A stretch of DNA of 64,000 bases from Stutzerimonas stutzeri (lineage in GTDB: Bacteria; Pseudomonadota; Gammaproteobacteria; Pseudomonadales; Pseudomonadaceae), in the NCBI GenBank assembly GCA_019056435.1, contig CP077641.1, forward strand, positions 2,852,001 to 2,916,000. Reading direction: 5' to 3'. Positions 50,004-60,691 of this stretch are shown one piece after another. Position 1 is the first letter of the stretch. Each line of letters opens with the position of its first letter. The position numbers and the translations under genes were made by a program. The notes under the pieces are model-generated. The model saw only the letters and a program-made list of their open reading frames with translations, made no database searches and had not been told where the DNA came from.

Positions 50004-50962
50004 TGATCGTCGACCCGGAGCGCAGCTACGACCTGATCGGTGACGTGCACGGTTGCGCCCATACGCTGGTGCGGCTGCTCGACCTGCTTGGGTACCGTCA
50101 GCATGGCGGCGTCTGGCGTCATCCCCGTCGGCAGGTGATCTTTCTGGGCGACATCATCGATCGCGGCCCACGGATCCGCGAGGCGCTACACCTGGTGCAC
50201 GACATGGTCGATGCCGGTCAGGCGCACTGCATCATGGGCAATCACGAGTTCAACGCGCTGGGCTGGTTCACCCCGGCTCCGCCGGACAGCGGCAGGACCT
50301 TCGTGCGCGACCACACGCCGCGCTACGCCAAGCTGCTGGAGCAGACCTTCGAGCAGTTCGAGCACTACCCGGACGAGTGGCGCGCCTTTCGCGAGTGGTT
50401 TCTGCAACTGCCGCTGTACCTGGAAAGCGAGCGCTTTCGCGTCGTGCACGCCTGCTGGGACAACCGCGTGATCGACCAGCTGCGCGAGCGCCTGCAGGAT
50501 GGCCGCCTCGACCCGGCGTTCCTGGCCGAGGCGGCATATCCCGATCGCTTCGCCGCCAAGGCGCTCGATCGCCTTCTGCGCGGCACCGACATGCCATTGC
50601 CCGCAGGCGTGACGCTGACCAGCGCCGAGGGCTTCACGCGCAGTTTCTTCCGCACCAAGTTCTGGGAAGAGAACCCGCAGACCTACGGTGACGTGGTGTT
50701 CCAGCCCGACGGATTGCCCGAGCAGGCGGCGCGACTGCCATTGAGCGACAGCCAGAAAAGCCGGCTCTTCCTGTATGGGCCGGACGATCCGTTATTGTTC
50801 GTCGGTCACTACTGGCGCAGCGGCACACCGGCACCGATCCGACCTAACCTGGCGTGCCTGGACTACAGCGCGGTCATGTACGGCAAGCTGGTGGCCTACC
50901 GCCTCGATCGGGAGCCGCTGCTCGATCCGGCGAAGTTCGTGTGGGTGGAGGTGGAGCAATAG
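50003..50962 (+). CDS. metallophosphatase, serine/threonine phosphatase-like
   Basis: 319 residues from a GTG. All metal-binding motifs of the calcineurin-like fold are present in order: DLIGDVHGCAHTLVRLLDLL, VIFLGDIIDRGPRIRE, CIMGNHEFNALGW, HACWDN and FVGHYW. The layout resembles bacterial PrpA/ApaH-like phosphatases; protein, dinucleotide or small-molecule substrates are all possible. It lies between nadK and glpG in a tight operon (glpG starts directly after the stop). Confidence 0.9.
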   Translation: MIVDPERSYDLIGDVHGCAHTLVRLLDLLGYRQHGGVWRHPRRQVIFLGDIIDRGPRIREALHLVHDMVDAGQAHCIMGNHEFNALGWFTPAPPDSGRTFVRDHTPRYAKLLEQTFEQFEHYPDEWRAFREWFLQLPLYLESERFRVVHACWDNRVIDQLRERLQDGRLDPAFLAEAAYPDRFAAKALDRLLRGTDMPLPAGVTLTSAEGFTRSFFRTKFWEENPQTYGDVVFQPDGLPEQAARLPLSDSQKSRLFLYGPDDPLLFVGHYWRSGTPAPIRPNLACLDYSAVMYGKLVAYRLDREPLLDPAKFVWVEVEQ

Positions 50963-51829
50963 ATGGCCGTCGTCGAGGCCCTGCGCCTGCCGCTGTCGGA
51001 AGACCTCAGTGGATTCATCGAGCTGCTGCAGCGTTTGCGCGTGCCTTGCCGGGTGTCCGAGGAGGCCGGCGAGCAGGTATTGCGGGTGCCGGCTGAAACG
51101 GCCGATCAGGTGCGTGAGCTCTATCAGCGTTATCCGCACGGCGACGGTGCGGTGGTGGCTGAACAGCCGTCCCGGCGCGGTGGTGGTTTCCTGGCGAGTT
51201 TGCGGCGCAGCCCCCTGACCGCTGCCGTATTGGTGCTGACGCTCATTGCCGCTGCGATCACGATGCTTGGTGAAAACTTCGACACCATCCGCTGGTTCAG
51301 CTTCAGCGACTTTCGCATCGACGGCGAGTACGCCTACTTCGCCACGCTGGGCCAGACCCTCGCCGCCGGGCAGTGGTGGCGACTGATCACGCCGATATTC
51401 GTGCACTTCGGCATTCTGCATCTGGCAATGAACAGCATGTGGTACTGGGAGCTTGGGCGGCGCATCGAGTACCGCCAGGGCGCGCTGATGCTGGGTGGCC
51501 TGACGCTCCTCTTCGGTGTCGTTTCCAACCTGTCGCAATACACCTTCGGTGGTCCGGGCATCTTTGGTGGATTGTCCGGCGTGCTCTACGGCTTGCTGGG
51601 GCATTGCTGGCTGTTCCAGAAGCTGGCGCCGGATGAGGCCTATCGGCTGCCGCCGGGCGTGGTGGTGCTGATGCTGCTCTGGCTGGTGATCTGCCTGACC
51701 GGCGTCATCGAAGTGGTCAGCTTCGGCGCTCTGGCCATCGCCAATGCCGCGCATGTCGGTGGGTTGGTGGCCGGCTGCATCACCGGCGTCATCGGCGGCG
51801 CGCTGTCGCGAAGAAGCGCGAGGGCCTGA
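50963..51829 (+). CDS. glpG: rhomboid intramembrane serine protease GlpG
   Basis: 288 residues. The N-terminal cytoplasmic domain (residues 1-70) is followed by six or more helices. The catalytic serine is S205 in GGLSGVLYGLLGHC and the histidine is H264 in NAAHVGGLVAGC. The oxyanion asparagine is N157 in HLAMNSMWYWELG. The FVHFGILHLAMN loop is typical. It cleaves single-span membrane proteins within the bilayer. It is the last gene of the nadK operon. Confidence 0.94.
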   Translation: MAVVEALRLPLSEDLSGFIELLQRLRVPCRVSEEAGEQVLRVPAETADQVRELYQRYPHGDGAVVAEQPSRRGGGFLASLRRSPLTAAVLVLTLIAAAITMLGENFDTIRWFSFSDFRIDGEYAYFATLGQTLAAGQWWRLITPIFVHFGILHLAMNSMWYWELGRRIEYRQGALMLGGLTLLFGVVSNLSQYTFGGPGIFGGLSGVLYGLLGHCWLFQKLAPDEAYRLPPGVVVLMLLWLVICLTGVIEVVSFGALAIANAAHVGGLVAGCITGVIGGALSRRSARA

Positions 51830-51890
51830 GGCTTCCAGCTTGCCGCTTCTTTTCCGTTAGAATGCCGGCTTGTTTCCACGGGAGCCGGCC

Positions 51891-52166
51891 ATGTCGTCCT
51901 TTATCGAAGCCATCGAAAACATCACCCCCGAAATCTATGAAAACCTCAAGACCGCCGTCGAGCTGGGCAAGTGGAGCGACGGGCGCAAGCTGACCGCCGA
52001 GCAGAAGGAAACCTGCCTGGGCGCGATGATCGCCTGGGAAATCAGGAATCTGCCCGAGGAACAACGCACCGGCTACATGGGCGGCCAGGAATGTGCCTCC
52101 AAGAGCAAGAACCAGCCGCCGATCGATACCAGCCTGTTCGCCCCGGCTTCCGGGACCCGTCACTGA
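51891..52166 (+). CDS. DUF1315 (YeaC-like) protein
   Basis: 91 residues. MSSFIEAIENITPEIYENLK, then LGKWSDGRKLTAEQKETCLG and AMIAWEIRNLPEEQRTGYM, match the small DUF1315 family found in gamma-proteobacteria; the role is unknown. The start at 51891 follows CACGGGAGCCGGCC. Its TGA overlaps the ATG of the DUF2797 gene, so the pair is coupled. Confidence 0.85.
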   Translation: MSSFIEAIENITPEIYENLKTAVELGKWSDGRKLTAEQKETCLGAMIAWEIRNLPEEQRTGYMGGQECASKSKNQPPIDTSLFAPASGTRH

Positions 52167-52998
52167 TGCTCGAACTCGGACGTGGCGCCCTCGACAAGAT
52201 GGCGATCCAGCTGGGCGCTCCGGCGCAATATGCCTTCCGCCTGAACGGTGAACGGGTGCCGGTCAACCCCTGATCGGCAAGACCCTGCGGCTTGAGTATC
52301 TCGGCGCCATCACCTGTACCCATTGCGGGCGCAAGACGAACAAGAGCTTCAGCCAGGGCTATTGTTATCCCTGCTTCAAGAAACTGCCGCAGTGCGACGT
52401 CTGCATCATGAGCCCGGAGAAGTGCCACCATGATCTGGGGACCTGCCGCGATCCTCAATGGGGCCTGGACTTCTGCATGACCGACCATGTGGTCTATCTC
52501 GCCAATTCCTCGGGGATCAAGGTCGGCATTACTCGCGCCACGCAGTTGCCCACGCGCTGGCTCGACCAGGGCGCCAGCCAGGCGCTGCCGATCATGCGCG
52601 TCGCCACGCGGCAGCAGTCGGGCCTGGTCGAAGACCTGTTGCGCAGCCAGGTAGCAGACCGCACGAACTGGCGTGCTCTGTTGAAAGGCGACGCCGAGCC
52701 CCTCGACCTGATCGATACCCGCGAGCGAATCTTTGACGCCTGCGCACAGGGCTTGCAGGACCTGCAACAGCGCTATGGTCTGCAGGCCATCCAGCCGATC
52801 GCTGACGCCGAGGTGCTGGAGATCCGTTATCCCGTCGAGGCCTATCCGACCAAGATCGTCAGTCTAGACTTGGAAAAGACCCCGGTGGTCGAAGGCACCC
52901 TGCGTGGCATCAAGGGTCAATATCTGATCCTCGATACGGGCGTGATCAACATCCGCAAGTTCACGGCCTATCAGGTCGCGGCCAGCGCCGCGGCCTAG
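52166..52998 (+). CDS. DUF2797 family zinc-ribbon protein (frameshifted)
   Basis: About 278 residues when joined. MLELGRGALDKMAIQLGAPA opens the protein. The frame breaks at CCCC 52267-52270, where a fifth C restores PVNPLIGKTLRLEYLG. The following region has cysteine pairs CTHC, CYPC and CDVC plus further Cys/His, a likely zinc ribbon. Then DHVVYLANSSGIKVGITRAT, a GIY-YIG-like strand pair, is a known feature of DUF2797. The function is unknown; nucleic-acid contact is an inference. Confidence 0.82.
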
Positions 52999-53096
52999 GC
53001 AGTACCTCGGGCGGGCCAGGTTTCGGGCTCGCCGAACAACGCTAGTCATCTGCAGCTCCCGCCTCGATGCTCGAGCTGCCTCGAAGAGGCCATTCC

Positions 53097-55753
53097 ATGC
53101 GCACCGAACAACCGAAAGTCATTCATCTCAAGGATTACCAGGTTCCGGATTACCTGATCGATGAAACCCACCTGACCTTCGAGCTGTACGAAGACCGAAC
53201 CCTGGTACACGCGCAACTGGTCATGCGGCGCAACCCGGGGCGGGCGCCGGCCTGCCGCCGCTGCAGCTCCACGGCCAGGACCTCGAGCTGATGTCGCTAT
53301 CGCTCAACGACCGCGCACTTGGCCTGGGCGACTATCAGGTCGCCGAGGAAAGCCTGACCCTGCAGCCGGACACGGCCAGTTTTACCCTCGACAGCACCGT
53401 GGTCATTCACCCCGAAAGCAACACGGCGCTGGAAGGCCTCTACAAGTCAGGCAAGATGTTCTGCACCCAGTGCGAGGCCGAAGGCTTCCGCAAGATCACC
53501 TATTACCTCGACCGCCCGGACGTGATGAGTACCTTCACCACCACGGTCAGCGCCGACAAGCAGGCCTATCCGATCCTGCTGTCCAACGGCAACCCCATCG
53601 CCAGCGGCGAAGAAGAGGACGGCCGCCACTGGGCGACCTGGGAAGATCCGTTCAAGAAGCCGGCCTACCTCTTCGCCCTGGTGGCAGGCGATCTCTGGTG
53701 CGTCGAGGACAGCTTCACCACCATGAGCGGTCGCGACGTGGCGCTGCGCATCTACGTCGAGCCCGAGAACATCGACAAATGCCAGCACGCCATGGACAGC
53801 CTGAAGAAGTCGATGAAGTGGGACGAAGAGGCCTATGGTCGCGAGTACGACCTGGACATCTTCATGATCGTCGCGGTGAACGACTTCAACATGGGGGCCA
53901 TGGAAAACAAGGGGCTGAACATCTTCAACTCCAGTGCCGTGCTGGCACGTGCCGAAACGGCCACCGACGCGGCGCATCAACGTGTCGAGGCGATCGTCGC
54001 GCACGAGTACTTCCACAACTGGTCGGGCAACCGCGTGACCTGCCGCGATTGGTTCCAGCTGTCACTCAAGGAGGGCTTTACCGTCTTCCGCGATTCGCAG
54101 TTTTCCGCCGACATGAACTCGCCGACGGTCAAGCGTGTAGAGGACGTATCCTATCTGCGCACCCACCAGTTCGCCGAAGATGCCGGCCCGATGGCGCACT
54201 CGGTGCGTCCGGAATCCTTCATCGAGATCTCCAACTTCTACACCCTGACGGTGTACGAGAAGGGCGCCGAAGTGGTGCGCATGATCCAGACCCTGCTGGG
54301 TGAAGAAGGCTTCCGCAAGGGCAGCGACCTGTATTTCGAGCGCCACGATGGCCAGGCGGTGACCGTCGACGATTTCGTCAAGGCGATGGAAGACGCCAAT
54401 GGTGCCGACCTGACCCAGTTCAAGCGTTGGTACAGCCAGGCCGGTACGCCGCGGCTGGCCGTCAGCGAGCGGTACGACGCCGCCGCGAAAACCTACAGCC
54501 TGACATTCCGCCAGAGCTGCCCACCGACACCCGGGCAGAGCGAGAAGCTGCCGTTCGTCATCCCGGTATCGCTGGGCCTGCTGGACGGGCAGGGCAGGGA
54601 GATCCCGTTACGCCTGCAAGATGAAGATGCCGCGGTTGGCACCACGCGCGTGCTGGCTGTCGAGCAGGCCGAGCAGACCTTCACGTTCGTCGAGGTGCCC
54701 GAGCAGCCACTGCCGTCGCTGCTGCGCGGCTTCTCCGCACCGGTCAAGCTGGAGTTCCCCTACAGCCGCGATCAGCTCATGTTTCTCATGCAGCACGACT
54801 CCGACGGCTTCAACCGCTGGGAAGCGGGGCAGCAGCTGTCCGTACAGGTGCTGCAGGAGATGATCGGCCAGCACCAGCGTGGTGAAGCCTTGCAGCTCGA
54901 CCAGCGCCTGGTTACCGCGTTGCGCAGCCTGCTGGAGGACGAACGCCTCGATCCGGCCATGGTCGCGGAGATGCTGTCGCTTCCGAGCGAGGCCTATCTG
55001 ACCGAGATCAGCGAGGTGGCGGATGTGGACGCCATTCATGCCGCACGCGATTTTGCGCGCCAGGGCATCGCCACGGCCTTGTTCGATCTGTTCTGGAAGC
55101 GCTACCAGGCCAACCGCGAAGTGTCACGCCAAACGCCATACGTGGCCGAGGCGAGCCATTTCGCCCGCCGCGCCTTGCAGAACATCGCCTTGTCCTACCT
55201 GATGCTCAGCGGCAAATCCGAGGTGGTCGAGGCATGTGTCGAGCAGTTCGACCAGGCCGACAACATGACCGAGCGGCTGACGGCGCTGGCCGTGCTGGTC
55301 AACTCCGACTTCGAGACCGAACGCCAACAGGCGCTCGACGTCTTCGCCGAGCACTTCAAGGACAATCCGCTGGTGATGGATCAGTGGTTCAGCGTGCAGG
55401 CCGGCAACACCCAGCCGGGCGGGCTGGAGCGCGTCCAGCACCTGATGCAGCACCCGGCGTTCACGCTGAAGAACCCGAACAAGGTTCGTGCGCTCATCGG
55501 TGCCTTCGCCAACCAGAACCTGGTCAATTTCCACCGCGCCGACGGCGCCGGCTACCGCTTCCTGGCCGACCAGGTCATCGTGCTGAACAAGCTCAACCCG
55601 CAGATCGCCTCACGCCTGCTGGCACCGCTGACCCGCTGGCGCAAGTACGATGCCGCCCGGCAAGGCCTGATGAAGGCGGAGCTGGAGCGCATCCTGGCCG
55701 CTGGCGAACTGTCCAGCGACGTCTATGAAGTAGTCAGCAAAAGCCTCGCCTGA
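53097..55753 (+). CDS. pepN: aminopeptidase N (frameshifted near N-terminus)
   Basis: About 885 residues; M1-family zinc exopeptidase of the cytosol. The start MRTEQPKVIHLKDYQVPDYL precedes a break at GGGG 53237-53240 (one G short), after which the frame is open to the end. The exopeptidase motif GAMEN is in NMGAMENKGLNIF. The zinc site is HEYFHNWSGNRVT plus the downstream glutamate in LKEGFTVFRDSQFS. The C-terminal helical solenoid is complete, ending VYEVVSKSLA. It is followed by a GC-rich hairpin. Confidence 0.95.
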
Positions 55754-55761
55754 CGACGAAC

Positions 55762-55792
55762 GACGACATCGCGCTACTCGCGCGGTGTCGTC
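55762..55792 (+). terminator. candidate hairpin after pepN
   Basis: GACGACATCGCGC-TACTC-GCGCGGTGTCGTC gives a 13-bp stem (one T-G pair) beginning 8 nt after the pepN stop. No T tract follows, so it may stabilise the 3' end or need Rho. Confidence 0.5.
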
Positions 55793-55962
55793 GCCTCTGC
55801 ACAGCACCAATACCTTCGAATCCCCGCCGTCCAGCCCGCTCAAGCCTCCCATCTGCGTCCGCCTTACCAACGCTCCGTGGCCTCTTTTCGCGTCCTGCCA
55901 TAAGGCGCGCCTATTGGGCAATATCAATCAGCCCGGCTTAACAAAACATAACGTCCAGTCGA

Positions 55963-55990
55963 TTGCCGCTGCTTTCGAAAGCCCTATAGC
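55963..55990 (+). promoter_or_regulatory. candidate sigma-70 promoter of the Ycf48-like/MMPL operon
   Basis: TTGCCG (55963-55968), 16-nt spacer, TATAGC (55985-55990). It lies 58 bp before the start codon in an otherwise gene-free stretch of 294 bp. Confidence 0.4.
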
Positions 55991-56047
55991 ATGGCTCCGC
56001 CTGCTCCCATACGCAGGCCTTACCTAATAAGAATAAAGGGGGTATGT

Positions 56048-57136
56048 ATGAGTGAGCCCGTCATGTGGCGCACCCAGTTCGGCCGCGCGGTGAAACTGCT
56101 CGGTAGGTCGTCATCCAGCCATCACTCAACGCTCACCAGGACGCTATCGATCTGCGGCTTGCTCTGCATGCTGCCGTTCCTGACCCCTGCGCATGCGCAG
56201 AGCCCCACGGAGCCCGGTGCTCGCTACGCCATCGAATCGAAGAAAGCGGTCAGCAGCCTGTTGCTCGACATCACGCGAGCCGGGTCGCGCCTGGTGGCGG
56301 TGGGCGATCGTGGCCACATTCTCTACTCCGACGACAACGGTGGCCGCTGGACCCAGGCCAAGGTGCCGACGCGGCAGATGCTCACCGCTGTGCATTTCAT
56401 CGACGACAAGGCCGGCTGGGCCGTGGGCCATGACGCGCTGATCCTCGCCACCAGCGACGGCGGCGAAACCTGGACCCGCCAGTACGAGAACCGCGAGGGT
56501 GAGGTGCCACTGCTCGACGTCTGGTTCGAGAATGCCGAGCACGGTTTTGCGACCGGTGCCTATGGCGTCCTGCTGGAAACCCGTGACGGCGGCCGCAACT
56601 GGGAAGACGTCGCCGATCGCCTCGATAACGAGGATGGCTCGCACCTCAACGCCATCGCCGAAATCCCCGGCTCCGGTCTGTTTATCGTCGGTGAGATGGG
56701 TGGCATGTTCCGCTCCAGCGACATGGGCGAGACCTGGGAGCGCGTCGAGTCGCCCTATCAGGGTTCGCTGTTCGGTGTCGTGGGAGGCGGTGAGCCCGGC
56801 GTCGTTGTGGCGTTCGGCCTGCGTGGCCACCTGTTTCGCTCGACCGACTTTGGTGACAGCTGGGACGAAATCCGACTGCTCGACGGCCAGGATGCCCTGG
56901 AAACCGGGCTGGCCGACGGCAGTTTGCTCGAGGATGGACGCATCGTCGTGGTGGGCCATGGCGGCACCGTTCTGACCAGTCGTGACAATGGGCAGACGTT
57001 CACCCTGTTCAGCCGCCCTGACCGGCGCTCGCTGTCCGGCGTGGTGGGCGTCGACAAGGGCAACCTGGTGCTGGTGGGGCAGAGCGGCGTCAGGGTCGTC
57101 TCGCCGGAAGGCGCCAACCTGCCCGTACAACAATAA
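56048..57136 (+). CDS. Ycf48-like beta-propeller protein, exported
   Basis: 362 residues from the ATG at 56048, after AAAGGGGGTATGT. The signal-like segment is TLSICGLLCMLPFLTPAHA, with AHA cleavage. The mature part is built of repeats with the Asp-box/Ycf48 pattern (SDDNGGRWTQ, TSDGGETWTRQ, TRDGGRNWEDV, SSDMGETWERV, STDFGDSWDEI, SRDNGQTFTLF), giving a seven-bladed propeller. Ycf48 itself aids photosystem II assembly; in heterotrophs this family is paired with MMPL exporters, as here (12 nt gap), and is probably its periplasmic partner. Confidence 0.85.
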   Translation: MSEPVMWRTQFGRAVKLLGRSSSSHHSTLTRTLSICGLLCMLPFLTPAHAQSPTEPGARYAIESKKAVSSLLLDITRAGSRLVAVGDRGHILYSDDNGGRWTQAKVPTRQMLTAVHFIDDKAGWAVGHDALILATSDGGETWTRQYENREGEVPLLDVWFENAEHGFATGAYGVLLETRDGGRNWEDVADRLDNEDGSHLNAIAEIPGSGLFIVGEMGGMFRSSDMGETWERVESPYQGSLFGVVGGGEPGVVVAFGLRGHLFRSTDFGDSWDEIRLLDGQDALETGLADGSLLEDGRIVVVGHGGTVLTSRDNGQTFTLFSRPDRRSLSGVVGVDKGNLVLVGQSGVRVVSPEGANLPVQQ

Positions 57137-57148
57137 GCCGGAGCCAAC

Positions 57149-59502
57149 ATGACCAAGCATCAGCAGAAGCCGGCGTCCTTCCTGGAGCGCCTGATTTTCA
57201 ACAATCGGCCGGCAGTGATCCTCATCTGCCTATTGATCAGCCTGTTCCTGTTCTTCCAGGCCGCACAGGTTCGCCCCTCGACCAGCTTCGAGAAGATGAT
57301 CCCGCTGGGCCACCCCTTCATCCAGAACATGATCCAGCACCGGGACGACCTGGCGAACCTGGGCAATACGGTGCGGATATCGGTCGCGGCCAAGGATGGC
57401 GACATCTTCTCCAAGGAGTACATGGAGACGCTGCGCCAGATCCACGATGAGGTCTTCTACATCCAGGGCGTCGACCGCTCGAACATGAAGTCGCTGTGGA
57501 GCCCCAGCGTGCGCTGGACAGAGGTGACCGAGCAGGGCTTCGCCGGCGGCGAGGTCATCCCGCAGACCTACGACGGCTCGCCGCAGAGCCTCGACGATCT
57601 GCGCAGCAACATCCTCAAGTCCGGGCAAATCGGCCGCCTCGTGGCGAATGACTTCAAGTCCAGCATCATCGACGTGCCGCTGATGGAGTCCTATTCGGAC
57701 CCCGACGACCGCAGCAGGCTGATCACGCTCGACTATCAGAAGTTCTCTCATGAGCTCGAGGGAGAAGATTCGCGACAAGTACGAGGCGCAGAACCCGAAC
57801 GTGGAGATCCACATCATCGGGTTCGCCAAGAAGGTCGGTGACCTCATTGACGGCCTGGTCGGGGTCGCGCTGTTCTTCTTCGTGGCCATCGGCATCACGC
57901 TGGCGCTGCTGCTGTGGTTCACGCGTTGCATCAAGAGCACAATCGCCGTGGTGGTCACCACGCTGATCGCCGTAGGCTGGCAGCTCGGCCTGCTGCACAC
58001 GCTGGGCTTCGGGCTGGATCCTTACTCGATGCTTGTGCCGTTCCTGGTCTTCGCCATCGGCATTTCCCACGGTGTGCAGAAGATTAACGGTATCGCCATG
58101 GCCTCGGGCGAGACGGACGATCCGCTGGCCGCAGCGCGAATGGCGTTCCGCCAGCTGTTCATTCCCGGCATGGTGGCGCTGGCCTCCGACGCCGTGGGTT
58201 TCGTGACGCTGCTACTGATCGATATCGGCGTGATCCGAGAGTTGGCCATCGGCGCGTCGCTGGGCGTCGCGGTGATCATCCTGACCAACCTGATCCTGCT
58301 GCCGGTGACGATCTCGTACCTCGGTATCAGCAAGCGGGCAATCAAGCAGGCACGCGAGGAGGCCGCGCGCGACCATCCGTTCTGGCGGGCGCTGTCGAAC
58401 TTCGCCAGCCCCACCGTCGCGCCGATCTCCATCGTCATCGCGTTGCTCGCCGTCGGTGGCGGGCTCTGGTACGGGCAGAACCTGAAGATCGGCGACCTCG
58501 ACCAGGGCGCTCCGGAACTGCACCCCGACTCACGCTACAACCTCGACAACGACTTCGTAATCCGTAACTACTCGACCAGCTCGGACGTGCTGGTGGTGAT
58601 GGTCAAGACCGCACCCGAAGGCTGTGCCCATTACGACACCCTGGCCGCCATGGACGAGCTGATGTGGAAGATGGAAAACACCGAGGGCGTGCAGTCGGCG
58701 GTGTCGATGGTCACGGTCGCGCGGCAGAGCATCAAGGGCATGAACGAGGGCAGCCTGAAGTGGGAAACGCTGTCGCGTAACCAGTTCGTGCTCAACAGCT
58801 CCATCGCGCGCCGAGGGCATGTACAACGGCGATTGCTCGCTGGCCCCGGTGCTGGTGTTCCTCAACGATCACAAGGCCGAGACGCTGGAGCATGTGGTCT
58901 CTGCGGCCCGCGAGTTCGCCGAGGAAAACAACCGCGAAGGCCTCGAATTCGTGCTGGCAGCGGGCAACGCGGGCATCGAGGCGGCGACCAACGAGGTCAT
59001 CGCAGCATCCGAAACCACCATGCTGATCGCGGTCTATCTGGCCGTGAGCATCATGTGCCTGCTGACCTTCCGCTCCATCGCTGCCACGCTCTGCGTGATC
59101 CTGCCGCTGGTGCTGACCTCCATTCTCGGCAATGCCCTGATGGCGTTCATGGGTATCGGCGTGAAGGTGGCGACGCTGCCAGTGATCGCGCTCGGCGTTG
59201 GCATCGGGGTGGACTACGGCATCTACATCTACAGCCGGCTCGAGTCCTACCTGCGCCAGGGCATGACGCTGCAGGATGCCTATTACGAAACGCTGAAATC
59301 CACCGGCAAGGCGGTGATCTTCACCGGCATCTGCCTGGCGATCGGTGTGTTCACCTGGGTATTCTCGGCGATCAAGTTCCAGGCCGACATGGGCCTGATG
59401 CTGACCTTCATGTTCCTCTGGAACATGGTTGGCGCGATCTGGCTGCTGCCGGCACTGGCGCGCTTCCTGATCAAGCCGGAGAAGCTGCGGCAGAAGGCTT
59501 GA
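57149..59502 (+). CDS. MMPL/RND-superfamily exporter (frameshifted)
   Basis: About 784 residues when joined. The N-terminal helix (PAVILICLLISLFLFFQAA), a first periplasmic loop, and a helix block including a GISHGVQKIN motif are followed by a second periplasmic loop and a second block with ALGVGIGVDYGIYIYSRLES, the conserved proton-relay region. This two-fold layout fits the MMPL/hydrophobe-amphiphile RND group that moves lipids or sterol-like molecules. Breaks lie at GGG 57760-57762 (one short) and at about 58806-58812. It is paired with the Ycf48-like gene. The 3' end was copied in the tandem duplication downstream. Confidence 0.85.
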
Positions 59503-59520
59503 TCGGTTCGCGGTCATGAA

Positions 59521-59551
59521 GAACCGCGGCCCTTTGGGCCGCGGTTTTTTT
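59521..59551 (+). terminator. rho-independent terminator of MMPL exporter gene
   Basis: CCGCGGCCC-TTT-GGGCCGCGG, a 9-bp GC-only stem, followed by TTTTTTT. A second, slightly changed copy (CCGCGGCTC-TTT-GGGCCGCGG, around 59790-59816) lies in the second repeat unit. Confidence 0.9.
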
Positions 59552-59595
59552 GTGGGTAATGATTAGGGTCGCTACGCATCCTGTTTGGGATCGCT

Positions 59596-59614
59596 GGGCG
59601 AATAAATTCGCCCC
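59596..59614. repeat. REP-like palindrome
   Basis: GGGCGAATAAATTCGCCCC, an imperfect palindrome of the kind scattered in Pseudomonas intergenic regions. Confidence 0.7.
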
Positions 59615-59706
59615 TACACAGGCGATCTGGCTCAAGACCTGTGACTGCTTGGGTGGCTGCTTCGCCGATGATCAGGAGCGGGGCTCTTCAACCGAAAGGT
59701 GGCAGG

Positions 59707-59968
59707 CTGCTGCCAGCCCTGACGCGCGCTCTGATCAAGCCGGAGTAGCTGCGGCAAAAGCCTTGATGCTCAGGGAGGGGATCAAGAACCGCGGCTCTTT
59801 GGGCCGCGGCTTTTTGTGGGTAATGATTCGGGTCGCTACGCATCCTGTTTGGGATCGCTGGGCGAATAAATTCGCCCTACTCAGGCGATCTGGCTCAAGA
59901 CCTGAGTGACTGCTTGCGCGGCGACCTCGCCGATGACCAGAATCGCTGGGCTCTTGAGCTGAAAGGTG
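59707..59968. repeat. tandem duplication, copy 2
   Basis: Starts CTGCTGCCAGCCCTGACGCG, matching the MMPL codons near 59444. It keeps CTGATCAAGCCGGAG but with TAG where the gene has AAG, so the copied gene end is closed early. Then follow a copied terminator, the same REP-like palindrome and the real 3' end of cobA (from 59881). Confidence 0.8.
59860..59877. repeat. REP-like palindrome
   Basis: GGGCGAATAAATTCGCCC, the copy in the second tandem unit, just past the cobA stop. Confidence 0.7.
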
Positions 59969-60616
59969 GCGGCATCCGTACACATCGCGCCTAGTTGCGA
60001 GCGGCATTCGCGTTGCTGCGGCAGCGAGGCATTCTCGATCATGGCCACCGGCGTTGTCGCCGGCAGGCCCCTTCAAGCAGTCCGGCCTGGACCTGCTGCA
60101 GGCTGCTCACGCCCATGTAGACCACGAGGGTGGTCCCGGTCTTCGCCAGCGCATGCCATTCGGGGCTGCTGCCGTCCAGGGTGTGTGCCGTTACCAGCGT
60201 CACGCCTCGGGCGACGCCGCGCTGAGTCAGCGAGATGCCGCACTGGGTCGCACCGGCGAGCCCGGCGGTAATGCCATTGACCAGCTCGACTTCGATGCCC
60301 CGCTCGGCGAGCCACTCGGCTTCTTCGCCGCCGCGGCCGAAGATGCACGGATCACCCCCTTTGAGCCGCACCACGCATTTGCCCTGGCGCGCATAGCGCA
60401 GCATCAGCCGATGGATGAACGCCTGCGGCGTGGAGCGGCAGCCGCCGCGCTTGCCTACCGGGATGACCTGTGCGTTCGGGCAGTGCTCGAGCACGGCGGG
60501 GTTGACCAGATCGTCGATCAGCACTACCTGGGCCTCGCCCATGGCGCGCACGGCCTTGAGTGTCAGCAGTTCCGGGTCCCCGGGCCTGCACCGACCAGCC
60601 AGACTTTTGCGCTCAT
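59881..60616 (-). CDS. cobA: uroporphyrinogen-III C-methyltransferase (frameshifted)
   Basis: About 245 residues. Two SAM-dependent methylations convert uroporphyrinogen III to precorrin-2 for siroheme (the NirB cofactor) and cobalamin. From the ATG at 60616: MSAKVWLVGAGPGDPELLTL (after repairing CCCC 60578-60581), then AQVVLIDDLVNPAVL, IPVGKRGGCRSTPQ, VVRLKGGDPCIFGRGGEEAE and VNGITAGLAGATQCGISLTQ. A second loss at 60068-60071 precedes LPATTPVAMIENASLPQQRE and the C-terminus ending VTQVLSQIA. It lies behind nasA in the nitrate-assimilation unit. Its 3' end is part of the tandem duplication. Confidence 0.9.
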
Positions 60617-60691
60617 GTTGCTACCTCTCATGCTGCTGTAATCGTCTCGGCGACACGCCATGCATCGCCAGTTGTTGCCATCGTCAGCCGT

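Larger units (their letters stand above)
59444..59706. repeat. tandem duplication, copy 1
   Basis: Holds the last part of the MMPL gene, its terminator, a REP-like palindrome and a decayed copy of the cobA 3' end (GGCGATCTGGCTCAAGACCT at 59621). The unit repeats after about 263-264 bp. The cobA-like end here has more differences, so this is where the duplicated cobA tail is non-functional. Confidence 0.8.
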
